Of a stretch of 64,000 nucleotides of DNA, positions 53,095-61,540 are shown one piece after another. The first letter of the stretch is position 1; each line of letters starts with the position of its first letter. The DNA lies in IMG/VR virus record IMGVR_UViG_3300023174_000056, positions 104,145 through 168,144 of that record; one strand, written 5' to 3'. The translations under genes were made by a program, and so were the position numbers. A model generated the notes under the pieces. It was not told where the DNA came from. It worked only from the letters and a program-made list of their open reading frames with translations, and did not search any database. Source of the stretch: a virus.

Positions 53095-56000
53095 TTATGT
53101 TTCCTCTTCTGTTTCGTGCGATTTAAAAGTACGCATTCCACCAGCAACATCACCAGAACCCATCGCTGACATTTCTTTTAATTTTTTAAAATAACGAACT
53201 TGGGTTTCTTCAGATTGCTGTTTTTTATTAAATCTAAAATATCCGATTTTATTTCCAGTCTTTTTTGAAATTAAACGATACTTGCTTTCGTTAACTAATG
53301 AAAGAATTATTTCTTGTAACTCGCCTGGCATTCTTTCTTTCATAATATTATATACTATTTCATATTGTTTTTTAGCAGAAGAAGAAATTTTTGCTGGTGA
53401 GATTTCTTTAAGCCATTGTTCAAATGTAACATTTGGATCTTTAATCATAGCTCTAGATTTTTTACCACTAAATATTCTTGGAGTCTCTATAAATTCAAGA
53501 TTTATTTGACCAGTTTTTTTATCTAAATCAAGTGGAAGAAAATCGTGATCTGTCATAAATTTTTCTATATTAAATCTTTTAACAATATCTTGATAGCCAG
53601 CAATTCTGTCGTCTCCAGCTAACCATCCAACTATTATAAATTTTTTCTTTGAACAAATATCTATAACGCTAAAAGCATTTAATGGATTTTGTTCTACAAT
53701 TTCAATTTGTGGATCAGAGCCATAAAGAGAATTTATAAGGTTTAATTGTTCTTTTTCATTTAAAGGATTTTCAGCTAAATCTTTACTTGATTTTCCGCCC
53801 TTAACTACCATAATAACAATTTTTTCTGCCTTTAAGGTTGATAATTTCTTTTTACCCAATTGAATCATTGCATCATGGCCTTTGTGCCAAGGCTGGGCTC
53901 TGCCATTCCAAACAATAACTCTTGTACCTTTAGTTGTATCCATTTCTTTTTTCTCTGGCTCTTGAGATGTATTCAATAATGGCTCTAATTTAGCGCCATA
54001 ATATTTCTGCAATACCAATAAATACTTTTTATCGTTTGAAGATCTTGAAGTACCTATTATTTCGTAGTCATTCAACAAAATAGTTAAATTATTAACATAA
54101 TCAATAGATTTTCGTTCTGAATCTCTATCTAAAATACTTTTTTTAGATTTAATAGATTTTGTTATACTTTTAACTTCTTCTCTTGCTTTACCTATAGCGA
54201 TATTAAGATTTTTTTCTAAATTATTTAAAGCTTGTTCATAATTTGGGACAAGAGATGCAACGGCTTGCTGTAGGGTCGCATTATTTTGCTTAATACTGTT
54301 TTCAAGAGTTGTTAATATATTTTTATCTGTTGTACTTGGTAAAGATAAAATAACTTTTTTTACAGAAGTTAAAAATTCATCTTTTACATTTTCAGAATTT
54401 TTTCTATCTTCCCAAACCACTTTAGCATTTTCAGCAAATTTTTGTGAAGTTCCTTTTACTTCAAACACTTCACCATCTTTAGCTTTTATTCTTAAAACAA
54501 CTCCCTCTACGTTTGAATCTTTATCACCAAGCTTAGAAGAAACAGCATCTGCATATTTATTTAATATATTCTGTAGTTTTGTTCGTACAGAATTCATTTT
54601 TTCTATTAATTTATCTTTTTCAGAATTTTGTTTTCTACTTTTTAATATATTAATAGCTTCTTCAAATTTTTCTGGTTTTAAATATTCAGCCAAATCTCCT
54701 AGTTCAAATGGTATAACTCCTGGAAGTCTCATGTCGTCGTCATTTGAATAAATTTTCCATTCCTGCTCAAAACCAGAAGAAAGCTTTTTAAAATTAGATA
54801 TTATTTCAGAGCTAACGGCTGGTTCTGGCCTTACCCAATCATTTTTTTCTTCGCTCCACTTTGAGCATTTAAAAATAACTGACCCTCCAAATTTTCCAAA
54901 CTTGTCTTTTTTGTATCTTGTAGAAGCAAATACAACATCTCCAGATTTGCTTCCTTGATGCGTAAATACTGGAAACATTTCTGAATCAAATCTTACTGGT
55001 CCATACGTTTTATAAATTTGTTGGAGGGCTGATTGAAATTTTTTATTATCATGCAAATAAGTAAAAGAGTCGATTGATTCTTTTCTAAAACCAAAAACTT
55101 GTTGTGCATTATCAGCAGTAACTTCTCCGCTGTAGTTTGATTCCATAAAAAACTTTCCATCTTTATTGATGCCAAAATGAATAAATGAGGCATCCATTTT
55201 TTCAACCATATCAACCGATGGATCGCTCAACAAATCAATTTTAAAACTTTCTTTTTTTGTATTTCCAGTTTCTTCTCTTAATTTTTTTAATAAAGTTAAA
55301 AATTCAACTGGGCTAAATTCATTTTTTCCACTAAAACGGCCAATAGACTCTCTGCCTTCGTTAAGCATGGATTCTTTAAATAATTCTTGATATTCGCCTG
55401 ATTGTAACATCTCTAGTTGTTCTGGGGTTAGTGTTTCTTTTACTTTTTTAATAATGTCTTCTCTATATTTTGCATACTTGTTATTGTAATATTTATTATT
55501 AAGAAAAGCATCCATAACTTTTTCAAAAGAGTTTACTTTTTCCCAAGTATAACCTGGGCCAAATAACCAAGCAGCCATCTCATCTTGATTTTCTAAGAAA
55601 TGTTCTCTTTTTACGGATATTTTTTTAGGATTTTTTTGTCTTTTGTTTAATGGATCTGGGTTTGCAATTCTTGTTACAACTTTCTCGACACCAGATTTAA
55701 AATTTAAAACATATTTATGCTCTTCAAATTCACCTTGTGGAAATTCTTCAGTAGCTATAGGTTTTGTATTTTTTCTATCAACTGTTGAAATAATTGAACC
55801 GAGAAGAACATTTCTAAAAGCCGCCTTAAAATTACTACCTTCTGGTTTTCCAGAAAGTACATCTTTCATCCAATTTTGTGAACCAACGAAAAAATCAACT
55901 TGAGCTACGCCAATAGTATTTGCAATTGGCTTTCCATCTTTATACATTGGTTGTTTTTTACCTTTTGCATCAACCAATTCAAAAGGTACATGGAACTCGT

Positions 56001-56298
56001 TTAATCCAGGTTGAAATTTTGCACCGGGAATTTGAGATACTTTTTCTTTAATAGCATTCCAAAATTCATCAGAATAAAATGGCTTTGGAAGATTCCATTT
56101 ATTTGCTAAATCTTCTACAGAAATACTTAAATCAATATCATTAGATATTTGTGCGGAAATATTTCCGACAGGTTTATAGGCAACATCCTCAAGACCTATT
56201 TTTTTCATACCATTTTCTATGGTTGAAACAACAAATTCTTTAGGGATCTGTGATGAATCTTTTCCTAAAGCTTTGCCGCCTTCTAATAGTAATGACAT
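53095..56298 (-). CDS. Two-enzyme protein: N-terminal NTase fold and C-terminal cytidylyltransferase, 1067 aa
   Basis: Residues about 30-170 carry a polymerase-beta-type nucleotidyltransferase pattern: NISAQISNDIDLSI (D-x-D) and later VAQVDFFVG (third Asp). The C-terminal part from about residue 790 is a HIGH-type cytidylyltransferase: VIVWNGRAQPWHKGHDAMI (HxGH), LAGDDRIAGYQDI, and IFSGKKSRAMI for the nucleotide loop. The 400-odd residues between are mixed, with DASFIHFGINKDGKFFMESN and long coiled-coil helices. Some T4-like phages have similar fused enzymes, role unclear; nucleotide, NAD or RNA-end metabolism is possible. Confidence 0.8.
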   Translation of the reverse strand: MSLLLEGGKALGKDSSQIPKEFVVSTIENGMKKIGLEDVAYKPVGNISAQISNDIDLSISVEDLANKWNLPKPFYSDEFWNAIKEKVSQIPGAKFQPGLNEFHVPFELVDAKGKKQPMYKDGKPIANTIGVAQVDFFVGSQNWMKDVLSGKPEGSNFKAAFRNVLLGSIISTVDRKNTKPIATEEFPQGEFEEHKYVLNFKSGVEKVVTRIANPDPLNKRQKNPKKISVKREHFLENQDEMAAWLFGPGYTWEKVNSFEKVMDAFLNNKYYNNKYAKYREDIIKKVKETLTPEQLEMLQSGEYQELFKESMLNEGRESIGRFSGKNEFSPVEFLTLLKKLREETGNTKKESFKIDLLSDPSVDMVEKMDASFIHFGINKDGKFFMESNYSGEVTADNAQQVFGFRKESIDSFTYLHDNKKFQSALQQIYKTYGPVRFDSEMFPVFTHQGSKSGDVVFASTRYKKDKFGKFGGSVIFKCSKWSEEKNDWVRPEPAVSSEIISNFKKLSSGFEQEWKIYSNDDDMRLPGVIPFELGDLAEYLKPEKFEEAINILKSRKQNSEKDKLIEKMNSVRTKLQNILNKYADAVSSKLGDKDSNVEGVVLRIKAKDGEVFEVKGTSQKFAENAKVVWEDRKNSENVKDEFLTSVKKVILSLPSTTDKNILTTLENSIKQNNATLQQAVASLVPNYEQALNNLEKNLNIAIGKAREEVKSITKSIKSKKSILDRDSERKSIDYVNNLTILLNDYEIIGTSRSSNDKKYLLVLQKYYGAKLEPLLNTSQEPEKKEMDTTKGTRVIVWNGRAQPWHKGHDAMIQLGKKKLSTLKAEKIVIMVVKGGKSSKDLAENPLNEKEQLNLINSLYGSDPQIEIVEQNPLNAFSVIDICSKKKFIIVGWLAGDDRIAGYQDIVKRFNIEKFMTDHDFLPLDLDKKTGQINLEFIETPRIFSGKKSRAMIKDPNVTFEQWLKEISPAKISSSAKKQYEIVYNIMKERMPGELQEIILSLVNESKYRLISKKTGNKIGYFRFNKKQQSEETQVRYFKKLKEMSAMGSGDVAGGMRTFKSHETEEET

Positions 56299-56301
56299 AT
56301 T

Positions 56302-56445
56302 TTATCCCTTTTTCTCTGTATATGGTTGAGCTATTCTTAAAGAAGAAACACCAGGAACTGATAAAATAAGTGGTATATATGGACCAGATTTATCATGCTG
56401 GGCGTTTGATGAACTTATGGCTGTAATAGTAAAGTCTCTGCTCAT
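56302..56445 (-). CDS. Small protein, 47 aa
   Basis: Short frame MSRDFTITAISSSNAQHDKS ending YTEKKG, lying exactly between two larger genes with 3-5 nt spacing. Ser/Pro-rich beta-type sequence. No strong ribosome site and no family, so moderate confidence. Confidence 0.6.
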   Translation of the reverse strand: MSRDFTITAISSSNAQHDKSGPYIPLILSVPGVSSLRIAQPYTEKKG

Positions 56446-56450
56446 TTTAG

Positions 56451-57470
56451 TTATTTAATGAATTTTTTCATCAATTCTTGAAAAATAATTTCTTCGTGAT
56501 TATTAAATCTTTCTTTAAATAATCTTTCTTTTTGTTGGAATAGTTCTGGGTATGGCATTGATTTTGATTCATTTTTTGATTCTTTGCAAGCGTGTTGCTT
56601 TCCTTCTTCATACATAGAACCACATGCTTCACATTTCATTTTTTTAACCTCTTCTAGGGCTTCAATATATTCTGCACCATCACCAAAATTAGCAGATCCT
56701 TCTTTTTTTGGTTGTTTTTTTAATTTATTCATAATATCTTTTTGCTTTTCCAATTCTTTTTTATTTCCAGTGTTTTTTGAAATAGCAATTTTTTTAGCTG
56801 TTACTGCAAAATCTCCACCTGTAACCTTAGAGCCATCACCTGCTGGATCTGGTTTCTCCTCAGTCATTTTTTTACCTTTTCCATGAGCAACTTTTCCTTT
56901 TTCAATATTAGCTTTGATAGCATGTGCCGTAGCAGTTGCTTCTTTTTTGCTTTTTCCTGGATAGGTTTTCTCAACGCTCTTTTTTATATGGGACAAAGTT
57001 TGCTTTTGCTTTTTTGTAGCCTCATTAATTTTTTCACTCATAATGTTCCCCTCTCTTTCCATTTTTTTCATATCGCACCAGTCTCTAAATATCATATTAC
57101 CACGTTCAAAGGCTTCTCTCTCCATTTCTCTAAGTCCTTCATCGTGAGAAGCATAAGCTGGATCTGTTGCAGTTTTACTAAGATCTACGCTTTTATCTGA
57201 TCCTCTGCATTTTTGTTCATGGTGTATCAATTCATGAGCAAACGATCTTAAAATATCTTTTGCGTGTCGATTTGTTGTAAATAATACTATCTTTTCCTCT
57301 TCTGGGTCGTAATATCCAGTTTTACCGAACATATCTTCTGCATTAGTTTTATCTGCTCTTAAAGATAATTTTGGCGTGCGGTCTAAATTTAATTTGCTTA
57401 AAGCATAATTATAAAATTCTTTTATGAATTTTTTAAGATCATCGTGACTAATATTTTCTAGTATTAACAT
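56451..57470 (-). CDS. Zinc metallopeptidase-like protein (HELIHHEQ) with zinc-finger C-terminus, 339 aa
   Basis: LRSFAHELIHHEQKCRG near residue 81 is an HExxH zinc site with a second His/Glu close by, as in small SprT/gluzincin-like phage peptidases. The middle (residues 140-260) is Lys/Gly-rich and contains a helical segment SHIKKSVEKTYPGKSKKEAT seen in several phage proteins. The end has CEACGSMYEEGKQHAC, a probable zinc finger. The ATG follows a terminator hairpin by under 20 nt. Confidence 0.75.
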   Translation of the reverse strand: MLILENISHDDLKKFIKEFYNYALSKLNLDRTPKLSLRADKTNAEDMFGKTGYYDPEEEKIVLFTTNRHAKDILRSFAHELIHHEQKCRGSDKSVDLSKTATDPAYASHDEGLREMEREAFERGNMIFRDWCDMKKMEREGNIMSEKINEATKKQKQTLSHIKKSVEKTYPGKSKKEATATAHAIKANIEKGKVAHGKGKKMTEEKPDPAGDGSKVTGGDFAVTAKKIAISKNTGNKKELEKQKDIMNKLKKQPKKEGSANFGDGAEYIEALEEVKKMKCEACGSMYEEGKQHACKESKNESKSMPYPELFQQKERLFKERFNNHEEIIFQELMKKFIK

Positions 57471-57479
57471 GTTATATAA

Positions 57480-57512
57480 TAAAAAACTACCTATGTCTAT
57501 GACATAAGTAGT
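57480..57512 (-). terminator. Rho-independent terminator after the 47-aa gene
   Basis: On the minus strand a 12-bp stem with one mismatch (ACTACTTATGTC / GACATAGGTAGT, loop ATA) followed by TTTTTT. It ends the operon of the small genes upstream of the metallopeptidase. Confidence 0.82.
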
Positions 57513-57536
57513 TCTTAGAACAATTAAATGTATTAA

Positions 57537-57680
57537 TTAGTAAATATCTATAATAACTACGCCTTCTTCTTTTTTAGTTTCCTGTTCTTTCTTTTTTAGA
57601 TACTGCTCATATTCATAGGAATAATCCGGTAGCTCTAGTTGAATTTGAACAGGCTGTTCTTGAGGTTTATATTTTTTCAT
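57537..57680 (-). CDS. Small Glu/Lys/Gln-rich protein, 47 aa
   Basis: MKKYKPQEQPVQIQLELPDY to VVIIDIY. A perfect AGGAGGT lies 8 nt before the ATG at 57680, and a terminator follows the stop, so it is very likely translated despite its size. Coiled-coil-like middle (YEYEQYLKKKEQETKKEE). Family unknown. Confidence 0.82.
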   Translation of the reverse strand: MKKYKPQEQPVQIQLELPDYSYEYEQYLKKKEQETKKEEGVVIIDIY

Positions 57681-57713
57681 GTAAAATACCTCCTATATTA
57701 TCTAGTAAGTATT

Positions 57714-57941
57714 TTATGAAATAGAAGAGACAACAGTTAAAAAATTTTCTTGAGTGAACTCAGTATACATATCCCCACCATTAAATGGAATATCTGGGTG
57801 AGGAAGATACCTGACCTTAAAGTATTTTATTGTTTGCCTTGAATCTATAATGATATATTGAGTATCGCCGTTATCTAACAATACTCCATAACGCTCAATT
57901 TCATCAGTAAAATTATTTTTTACCATATCTCCAATTTTCAT
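57714..57941 (-). CDS. Hypothetical protein, 75 aa
   Basis: Begins MKIGDMVKNNFTDEIERYGV; a small beta-barrel-like pattern (GVLLDNGDTQYIIIDSRQTI), reminiscent of SH3-type proteins in phages. No further assignment. Overlaps the preceding gene by 4 nt. Confidence 0.75.
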   Translation of the reverse strand: MKIGDMVKNNFTDEIERYGVLLDNGDTQYIIIDSRQTIKYFKVRYLPHPDIPFNGGDMYTEFTQENFLTVVSSIS

Positions 57942-58126
57942 GCTTGACCTACAACTTTCTTATAAGTTCTTTGATCAATGTAAGATATAAATTCTAAATA
58001 GTATTCTGGTGTTTCAACCATAAGCTGACTTAAAAATTGGGCTTTACCAGTTTGCGAAAGATCTTTAAAGGCTCTCAAAAGAATTCTTGCCGCAATTTTA
58101 TTTATTTCTTGTGATGTATGGGTCAT
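57938..58126 (-). CDS. Hypothetical helical protein, 62 aa
   Basis: MTHTSQEINKIAARILLRAF followed by helical sequence with TGKAQFLSQLMVE. Its 5' end overlaps the exonuclease gene by 29 nt. Family unknown. Confidence 0.7.
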   Translation of the reverse strand: MTHTSQEINKIAARILLRAFKDLSQTGKAQFLSQLMVETPEYYLEFISYIDQRTYKKVVGQA

Positions 58127-58694
58127 AAGAATTCACAAAAGTAAACGCTGGTACGTCTTCTATTTTTTTAGAAAGAATATCCCATACAGCTAAAGTTCTT
58201 TTACAATCAACAAGAGCGGTGTGAGCCTTACCTTCAACTTTAATATTAAAGTGAGCGCACATTTTATCCATAGATGTACTTTTTAAAGAACCTTCATTCA
58301 ATAATTGAGTTGCCATCCATTTTGTATCCATATATGGAGGAAATTTAGGAGGATCTTCGTTCCAGTTTGCAAAAGATTGTTTAATAAATTTCAAATCAAA
58401 AATAAGATTTTGTCCTAGCATAATATCACAATTTTCAATTTTTTCTTTTATAAGTTTAAAATGTTTATTAATTGGTTTTGTATTTTTCCATTTAATTTGG
58501 GTAAAACCATTTATAGCTAAAGCCACCTCTTCTGCTGTTTCTAGATGAAGAGGTTTTATATTTATTTCTGTTTCATCTAAAACTTTGTATGACTGGTTCA
58601 CAGACATTTCAATAAGCAAAAATCCAATTTGAATTATTTCGTGGCGGGTTATATCTAGCCCAGTTGTTTCAGTATCGAGTACTAATATTTTCAT
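58098..58694 (-). CDS. DEDDh 3'-5' exonuclease (DnaQ-like), 198 aa
   Basis: ILVLDTETTGLDITRHEIIQ (Exo I, D-x-E), LGQNLIFDLKFI (Exo II Asp near residue 100) and GKAHTALVDCKRTLAVW (Exo III, His...Asp) identify a DnaQ-type proofreading or RNase T-like exonuclease. As a stand-alone protein it may proofread or recycle DNA or RNA. Stops within the next gene's start. Confidence 0.9.
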   Translation of the reverse strand: MKILVLDTETTGLDITRHEIIQIGFLLIEMSVNQSYKVLDETEINIKPLHLETAEEVALAINGFTQIKWKNTKPINKHFKLIKEKIENCDIMLGQNLIFDLKFIKQSFANWNEDPPKFPPYMDTKWMATQLLNEGSLKSTSMDKMCAHFNIKVEGKAHTALVDCKRTLAVWDILSKKIEDVPAFTFVNSYDPYITRNK

Positions 58695-58701
58695 ATAATT
58701 G

Positions 58702-59220
58702 TTACCTATTTAACCAAAATTTCCAAGTTGGATGTAAATAATTTTCATTATAAAATCCAACAATTTCATTCACAAAAGGAAGAGAAGGTGGTTTTTTTGG
58801 CTGTTTTTTTAATTTTATATTACAATCTTTAAGTAGTTTCTCACCCTTCTTTTGGTTGCAATCATAACAAGAAACAACTACATTTTCCCAAGAAGTTTTA
58901 CCACCAGCAGCTTTGGGATGAACATGATCAATAGTAAAAGTATTAATATTTACATGTTTATTGCAATACTGGCACATCCCCTCATCACGTAACCAAATAT
59001 TTCTACGAGAAAAACGTACTGAATTAACACGCTTCATCTTGCCAGACTTCATAACAATAACTGAAGGAATCTTCATAGAAAAATTTATAGAACGAATTTC
59101 TTCGTCATATTCTTCAAGTGTTGTAACTTTATCTAGAAAAACTAGCGCAACTGCTTTTTTCCAAGAAATAGTACCAATTGGTTCATAATTTGGTGAAAGT
59201 GCAAGTACCCTCATGTTCAT
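58702..59220 (-). CDS. HNH endonuclease family protein, 172 aa
   Basis: The N-terminus MRVLALSPNYEPIGTISWKK and RNIWLRDEGMCQYCNK, FTIDHVHPKAAGGKTSWENV, VVSCYDCNQKKG match the widespread single-domain HNH family with a Cys4 zinc site (CxxC ... CxxC) and H-D-H active site. An ATG two codons downstream is possible. These proteins may be homing-type or packaging-associated nucleases. Has a promoter-like site upstream. Confidence 0.85.
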   Translation of the reverse strand: MNMRVLALSPNYEPIGTISWKKAVALVFLDKVTTLEEYDEEIRSINFSMKIPSVIVMKSGKMKRVNSVRFSRRNIWLRDEGMCQYCNKHVNINTFTIDHVHPKAAGGKTSWENVVVSCYDCNQKKGEKLLKDCNIKLKKQPKKPPSLPFVNEIVGFYNENYLHPTWKFWLNR

Positions 59221-59235
59221 CCCTCTCTAGCTTCT

Positions 59236-59264
59236 AAGCTAACCTATATTTATTCTAGTGTCAA
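59236..59264 (-). promoter_or_regulatory. sigma70-like promoter for the HNH gene
   Basis: Minus strand TTGACA (59264-59259), 17-nt spacer, TAGCTT (59241-59236). The -35 box includes the TGA stop of the upstream zinc-ribbon gene. The -10 is weak. Confidence 0.6.
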
Positions 59265-59482
59265 GCGCCAAGTTCTGGTAGAAAATCTTTATTAACGTGC
59301 TGACATTTTAAGCAAGCGAATGTCTGAACTGGTGCATTAATTTCTTGACCGATTGGCGAGACTAGTGCTGAAATATGTTTAATAATTACTGCTGGAATAA
59401 ATACATTACACTCACACTTTTCACATTTTAAATCTTTTGCATTAGCTAGATCTTGTGGTCTTAAACGTGGTCCATTTTCCAT
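59261..59482 (-). CDS. Zinc-ribbon protein, 73 aa
   Basis: CEKCECNVFIPAVI and FACLKCQHVN give two Cys-x-x-Cys knuckles around a hydrophobic beta strand, typical of small phage zinc ribbons. Begins MENGPRLRPQDLANAKDLKC. Function unknown. Confidence 0.82.
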   Translation of the reverse strand: MENGPRLRPQDLANAKDLKCEKCECNVFIPAVIIKHISALVSPIGQEINAPVQTFACLKCQHVNKDFLPELGA

Positions 59483-59492
59483 TTTTGTTCTC

Positions 59493-59928
59493 CTATTTGA
59501 TACTCATCAGTATCATACCACCAAATACTAAAAACAAACCTAACAGGCGGTGTATTGCTAGGTCTTCACCTATCCAAAATATAACTGTGCAGTACCAAGC
59601 TGCATGAAAGAAAAAAGTTTGAAACACAGAAGTATATGTTAAAGAAAATATATTCTGCTTTGTAATATACATATATACTGTAGCACTTATAAAGCTAAAA
59701 ATATATCCCGTCCATAAAGGACTTATGCCATCACGAATCCATTTTGAATTATGTGCAGCAAGAATTCCGTTAATTACTAATAGTGTAGCAACACTAAAGA
59801 TCTTGAAATTATTGTTCAAAAAAGTACTCCATTCTTTAGTGGGGCATAAAACTAACACGTTCAGAACACTTAACAACAAAAAAACCAAACCCTAAGATAA
59901 GAACTGCAAACCAACCTGCTACCTTCAT
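59493..59928 (-). CDS. Multi-spanning membrane protein with an apparent frameshift, about 144 aa
   Basis: Four or more hydrophobic helices (VFLLLSVLNVLVLC, IFSVATLLVINGILA, LWTGYIFSFISATVYMYI, LLGLFLVFGGMILM). The body lies in a frame that only opens with TTG at 59888. The promoter, an AGAGG site and an ATG at 59928 (MKVAGWFAVLILGFGFF) are in the frame one base off; the two frames meet at a run of seven T. With one T fewer, a single 144-aa protein results. Either a sequencing or homopolymer error, a phase-variable tract, or programmed slippage. Function unknown; resembles small EamA/DMT-type transporters weakly. Confidence 0.72.
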
Positions 59929-59944
59929 CCTGACCTCTACAGAC

Positions 59945-59973
59945 ACTATAGCACAGAAGGCACGACCTGTCAA
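59945..59973 (-). promoter_or_regulatory. sigma70 promoter for the membrane-protein gene
   Basis: Minus strand TTGACA (59973-59968), 17-nt spacer, TATAGT (59950-59945). Gives a leader of about 10 nt with AGAGG before the ATG at 59928, the main reason for preferring that start. Confidence 0.83.
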
Positions 59974-60054
59974 AATTTTTTATTTTTGACTAGATATTTA
60001 ACTGGCTTAACAAGTTATATGGGCTGGGTTACATTGAAGAAGGAGACAAGAACC

Positions 60055-60675
60055 ATGAAGTATACATTATTTATAATGTTATTGTTAACTGCAAAACTAA
60101 CAAATGCAGAAGTTAAATTAGGCTGGGAAGACAAGAACCCAAAAAATATCGAGTGGACAAAAATTACAATGGCTGCTGTGGATAGACACTTCCAAAATTT
60201 GGACGCAGCTCTGGATGCAGAATTATTCTGCCCAGAATATACTTTTTTAGATGTTCCAACAAAAAAACATTTTTGGGGAGAATTTATTTCTGCTATGGCT
60301 TTTTTTGAAAGTGGATGGAGTTCTGTTTCGCAACTAACAGAAGTTACTCTTGGAAATGACTCGGTTACAGGAAAAACCGTAACGTCAGAAGGCTTATTAC
60401 AATTAAGCTATGGTGATATTAAATGGGCTAAATGGTGCCGATTTGATTGGGAAAAAGATCAAGAAAATAATCCCCTTATAACATCAATCTTAAACCCCAA
60501 AAATAATTTAGAATGTGGGATTGGAATTCTTGCCAATCAAATACGCAAGCAACACAAGATAGTGTTAGAGAAAAAAGCCTATTGGTCGATTTTAAAAATA
60601 AATCATAAGTTTCAGCGCATCGATAAAATGCGTGATATGATTGTTGGTAGAATTCCAACTTGCATCAAAGGATAA
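60055..60675 (+). CDS. Secreted SLT-type lytic transglycosylase, 206 aa
   Basis: Begun at the ATG at 60055 with AAGGAG ahead; the frame opens further upstream without a site. MKYTLFIMLLLTAKLTNAEV is a typical signal peptide cut after TNA. The mature part has FISAMAFFESGW (catalytic Glu), SEGLLQLSYGD and NNLECGIGILANQI, the order of SLT (GH23) transglycosylases. It would cut peptidoglycan in the periplasm. It is on the strand opposite to nearly all other genes, so it may have its own timing and origin. Confidence 0.82.
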   Translation: MKYTLFIMLLLTAKLTNAEVKLGWEDKNPKNIEWTKITMAAVDRHFQNLDAALDAELFCPEYTFLDVPTKKHFWGEFISAMAFFESGWSSVSQLTEVTLGNDSVTGKTVTSEGLLQLSYGDIKWAKWCRFDWEKDQENNPLITSILNPKNNLECGIGILANQIRKQHKIVLEKKAYWSILKINHKFQRIDKMRDMIVGRIPTCIKG

Positions 60676-60677
60676 AA

Positions 60678-60696
60678 TGTCGGGCGAAGCCCGACA
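60678..60696. terminator. Bidirectional hairpin terminator between convergent genes
   Basis: TGTCGGGC-GAA-GCCCGACA, an 8-bp GC-rich stem, lies between the stops of the transglycosylase (+) and the SGNH hydrolase (-). On the minus strand it is followed by TTTTATCC; on the plus strand by a second AAGGTA/TACCTT hairpin ending in TTTT. Confidence 0.8.
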
Positions 60697-60726
60697 AGGT
60701 ATAATTTACCTTTTATAGTTGCAAAT

Positions 60727-61131
60727 TTATTTGATTGCAGCACCAAGCGCACGATAGCCGTTGTATGTTGGGTGAACACGATCAGGCGAAAGTTGTTTTA
60801 ATTCAATTACGTTGTCCCCGTACTCATAAGCAACTTCCCAAATTAAGTCTTGAACCCAAGGTTTAATTGCGGGCAAAACCCAGATAACATTTTTTCCATA
60901 GCCAATCTGTCCACGAATTTCGTAAAGAGCATCCGCAACTTCTTCAAAGTGTCGATAAAGATCATTGCTACCAAGAGAAATAAAAACAGTGTCGGCAACA
61001 TAATCAACACTCTTCAACCATTTTTTGGACCAACCAATAGTTGAAATACCAACTTGGGTATAGGATCGGCAATCTTTACGAACTTGTGAAGTTCCATATG
61101 CAATTGAATCACCAATTATAAGACAACTCAT
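60727..61131 (-). CDS. SGNH/GDSL-type hydrolase, 134 aa
   Basis: CLIIGDSIAYGTSQ (block I, GDS), ISLGSNDLYRHFE (block III, GxND) and SPDRVHPTYNGYRALG (block V, D-x-x-H) are the SGNH esterase signature. It is short (134 aa), a minimal core, and has no signal peptide. Possible deacetylase or esterase on sugar or wall substrates. Block II Gly is less clear. Confidence 0.85.
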   Translation of the reverse strand: MSCLIIGDSIAYGTSQVRKDCRSYTQVGISTIGWSKKWLKSVDYVADTVFISLGSNDLYRHFEEVADALYEIRGQIGYGKNVIWVLPAIKPWVQDLIWEVAYEYGDNVIELKQLSPDRVHPTYNGYRALGAAIK

Positions 61132-61332
61132 TCATCCCTCCTTGGGGTCTTTGACCCACCCAGACTTTACATCAAAGTAGCCAGCGATGCAAGCACAAGT
61201 TATTGAGCAAAATGTTTTGCCCACAAAATCATCTGGTACTTCTATCATTCTGTGTGGTCGCTTAATATCTTGATATTCGTGATGAATACGTCTTTGATCA
61301 CAACTTGGATTACCGCATGGTATCTTTTTCAT
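61132..61332 (-). CDS. Zinc-knuckle protein, 66 aa
   Basis: CGNPSCDQRRIHHEY and GKTFCSITCACIAGYF supply two Cys pairs for zinc. Begins MKKIPCGNPSC. Probable nucleic-acid or protein binding small protein of early phage operons. Stop abuts the SGNH gene. Confidence 0.75.
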   Translation of the reverse strand: MKKIPCGNPSCDQRRIHHEYQDIKRPHRMIEVPDDFVGKTFCSITCACIAGYFDVKSGWVKDPKEG

Positions 61333-61540
61333 TTGCTTTCCTCATGCATTCTTCGGAACAATATTGTTCCATTTCGCCGCACATAATAAAAGTATCGGGT
61401 ATGACTTGCGAACAGATATGTGATACTTGTAGTGGAGTGAACGGCGCATAAATACCAAGCGGGCTTACGCTATCAAAAGCGCCACAATTACAAGCCGACC
61501 AATCTTGATGCCAAAGGCATTCCTTTTTATGTTCGCTCAT
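61310..61540 (-). CDS. Cys-rich zinc-binding protein, 76 aa
   Basis: CLWHQDWSACNCGAF at the N-terminus and MEQYCSEECMRKANE near the C-terminus give several Cys pairs; the latter resembles MYM-type knuckles. Overlaps both neighbours (14 and 23 nt). Confidence 0.75.
   Translation of the reverse strand: MSEHKKECLWHQDWSACNCGAFDSVSPLGIYAPFTPLQVSHICSQVIPDTFIMCGEMEQYCSEECMRKANEKDTMR

Noticed and set aside
57470-57503. TAGACA-17-TATAAC promoter overlapping the terminator before the metallopeptidase gene
   Set aside because: The -10 box would touch the ATG, so the transcript would start inside the gene. A chance match in T-rich terminator sequence is more likely.
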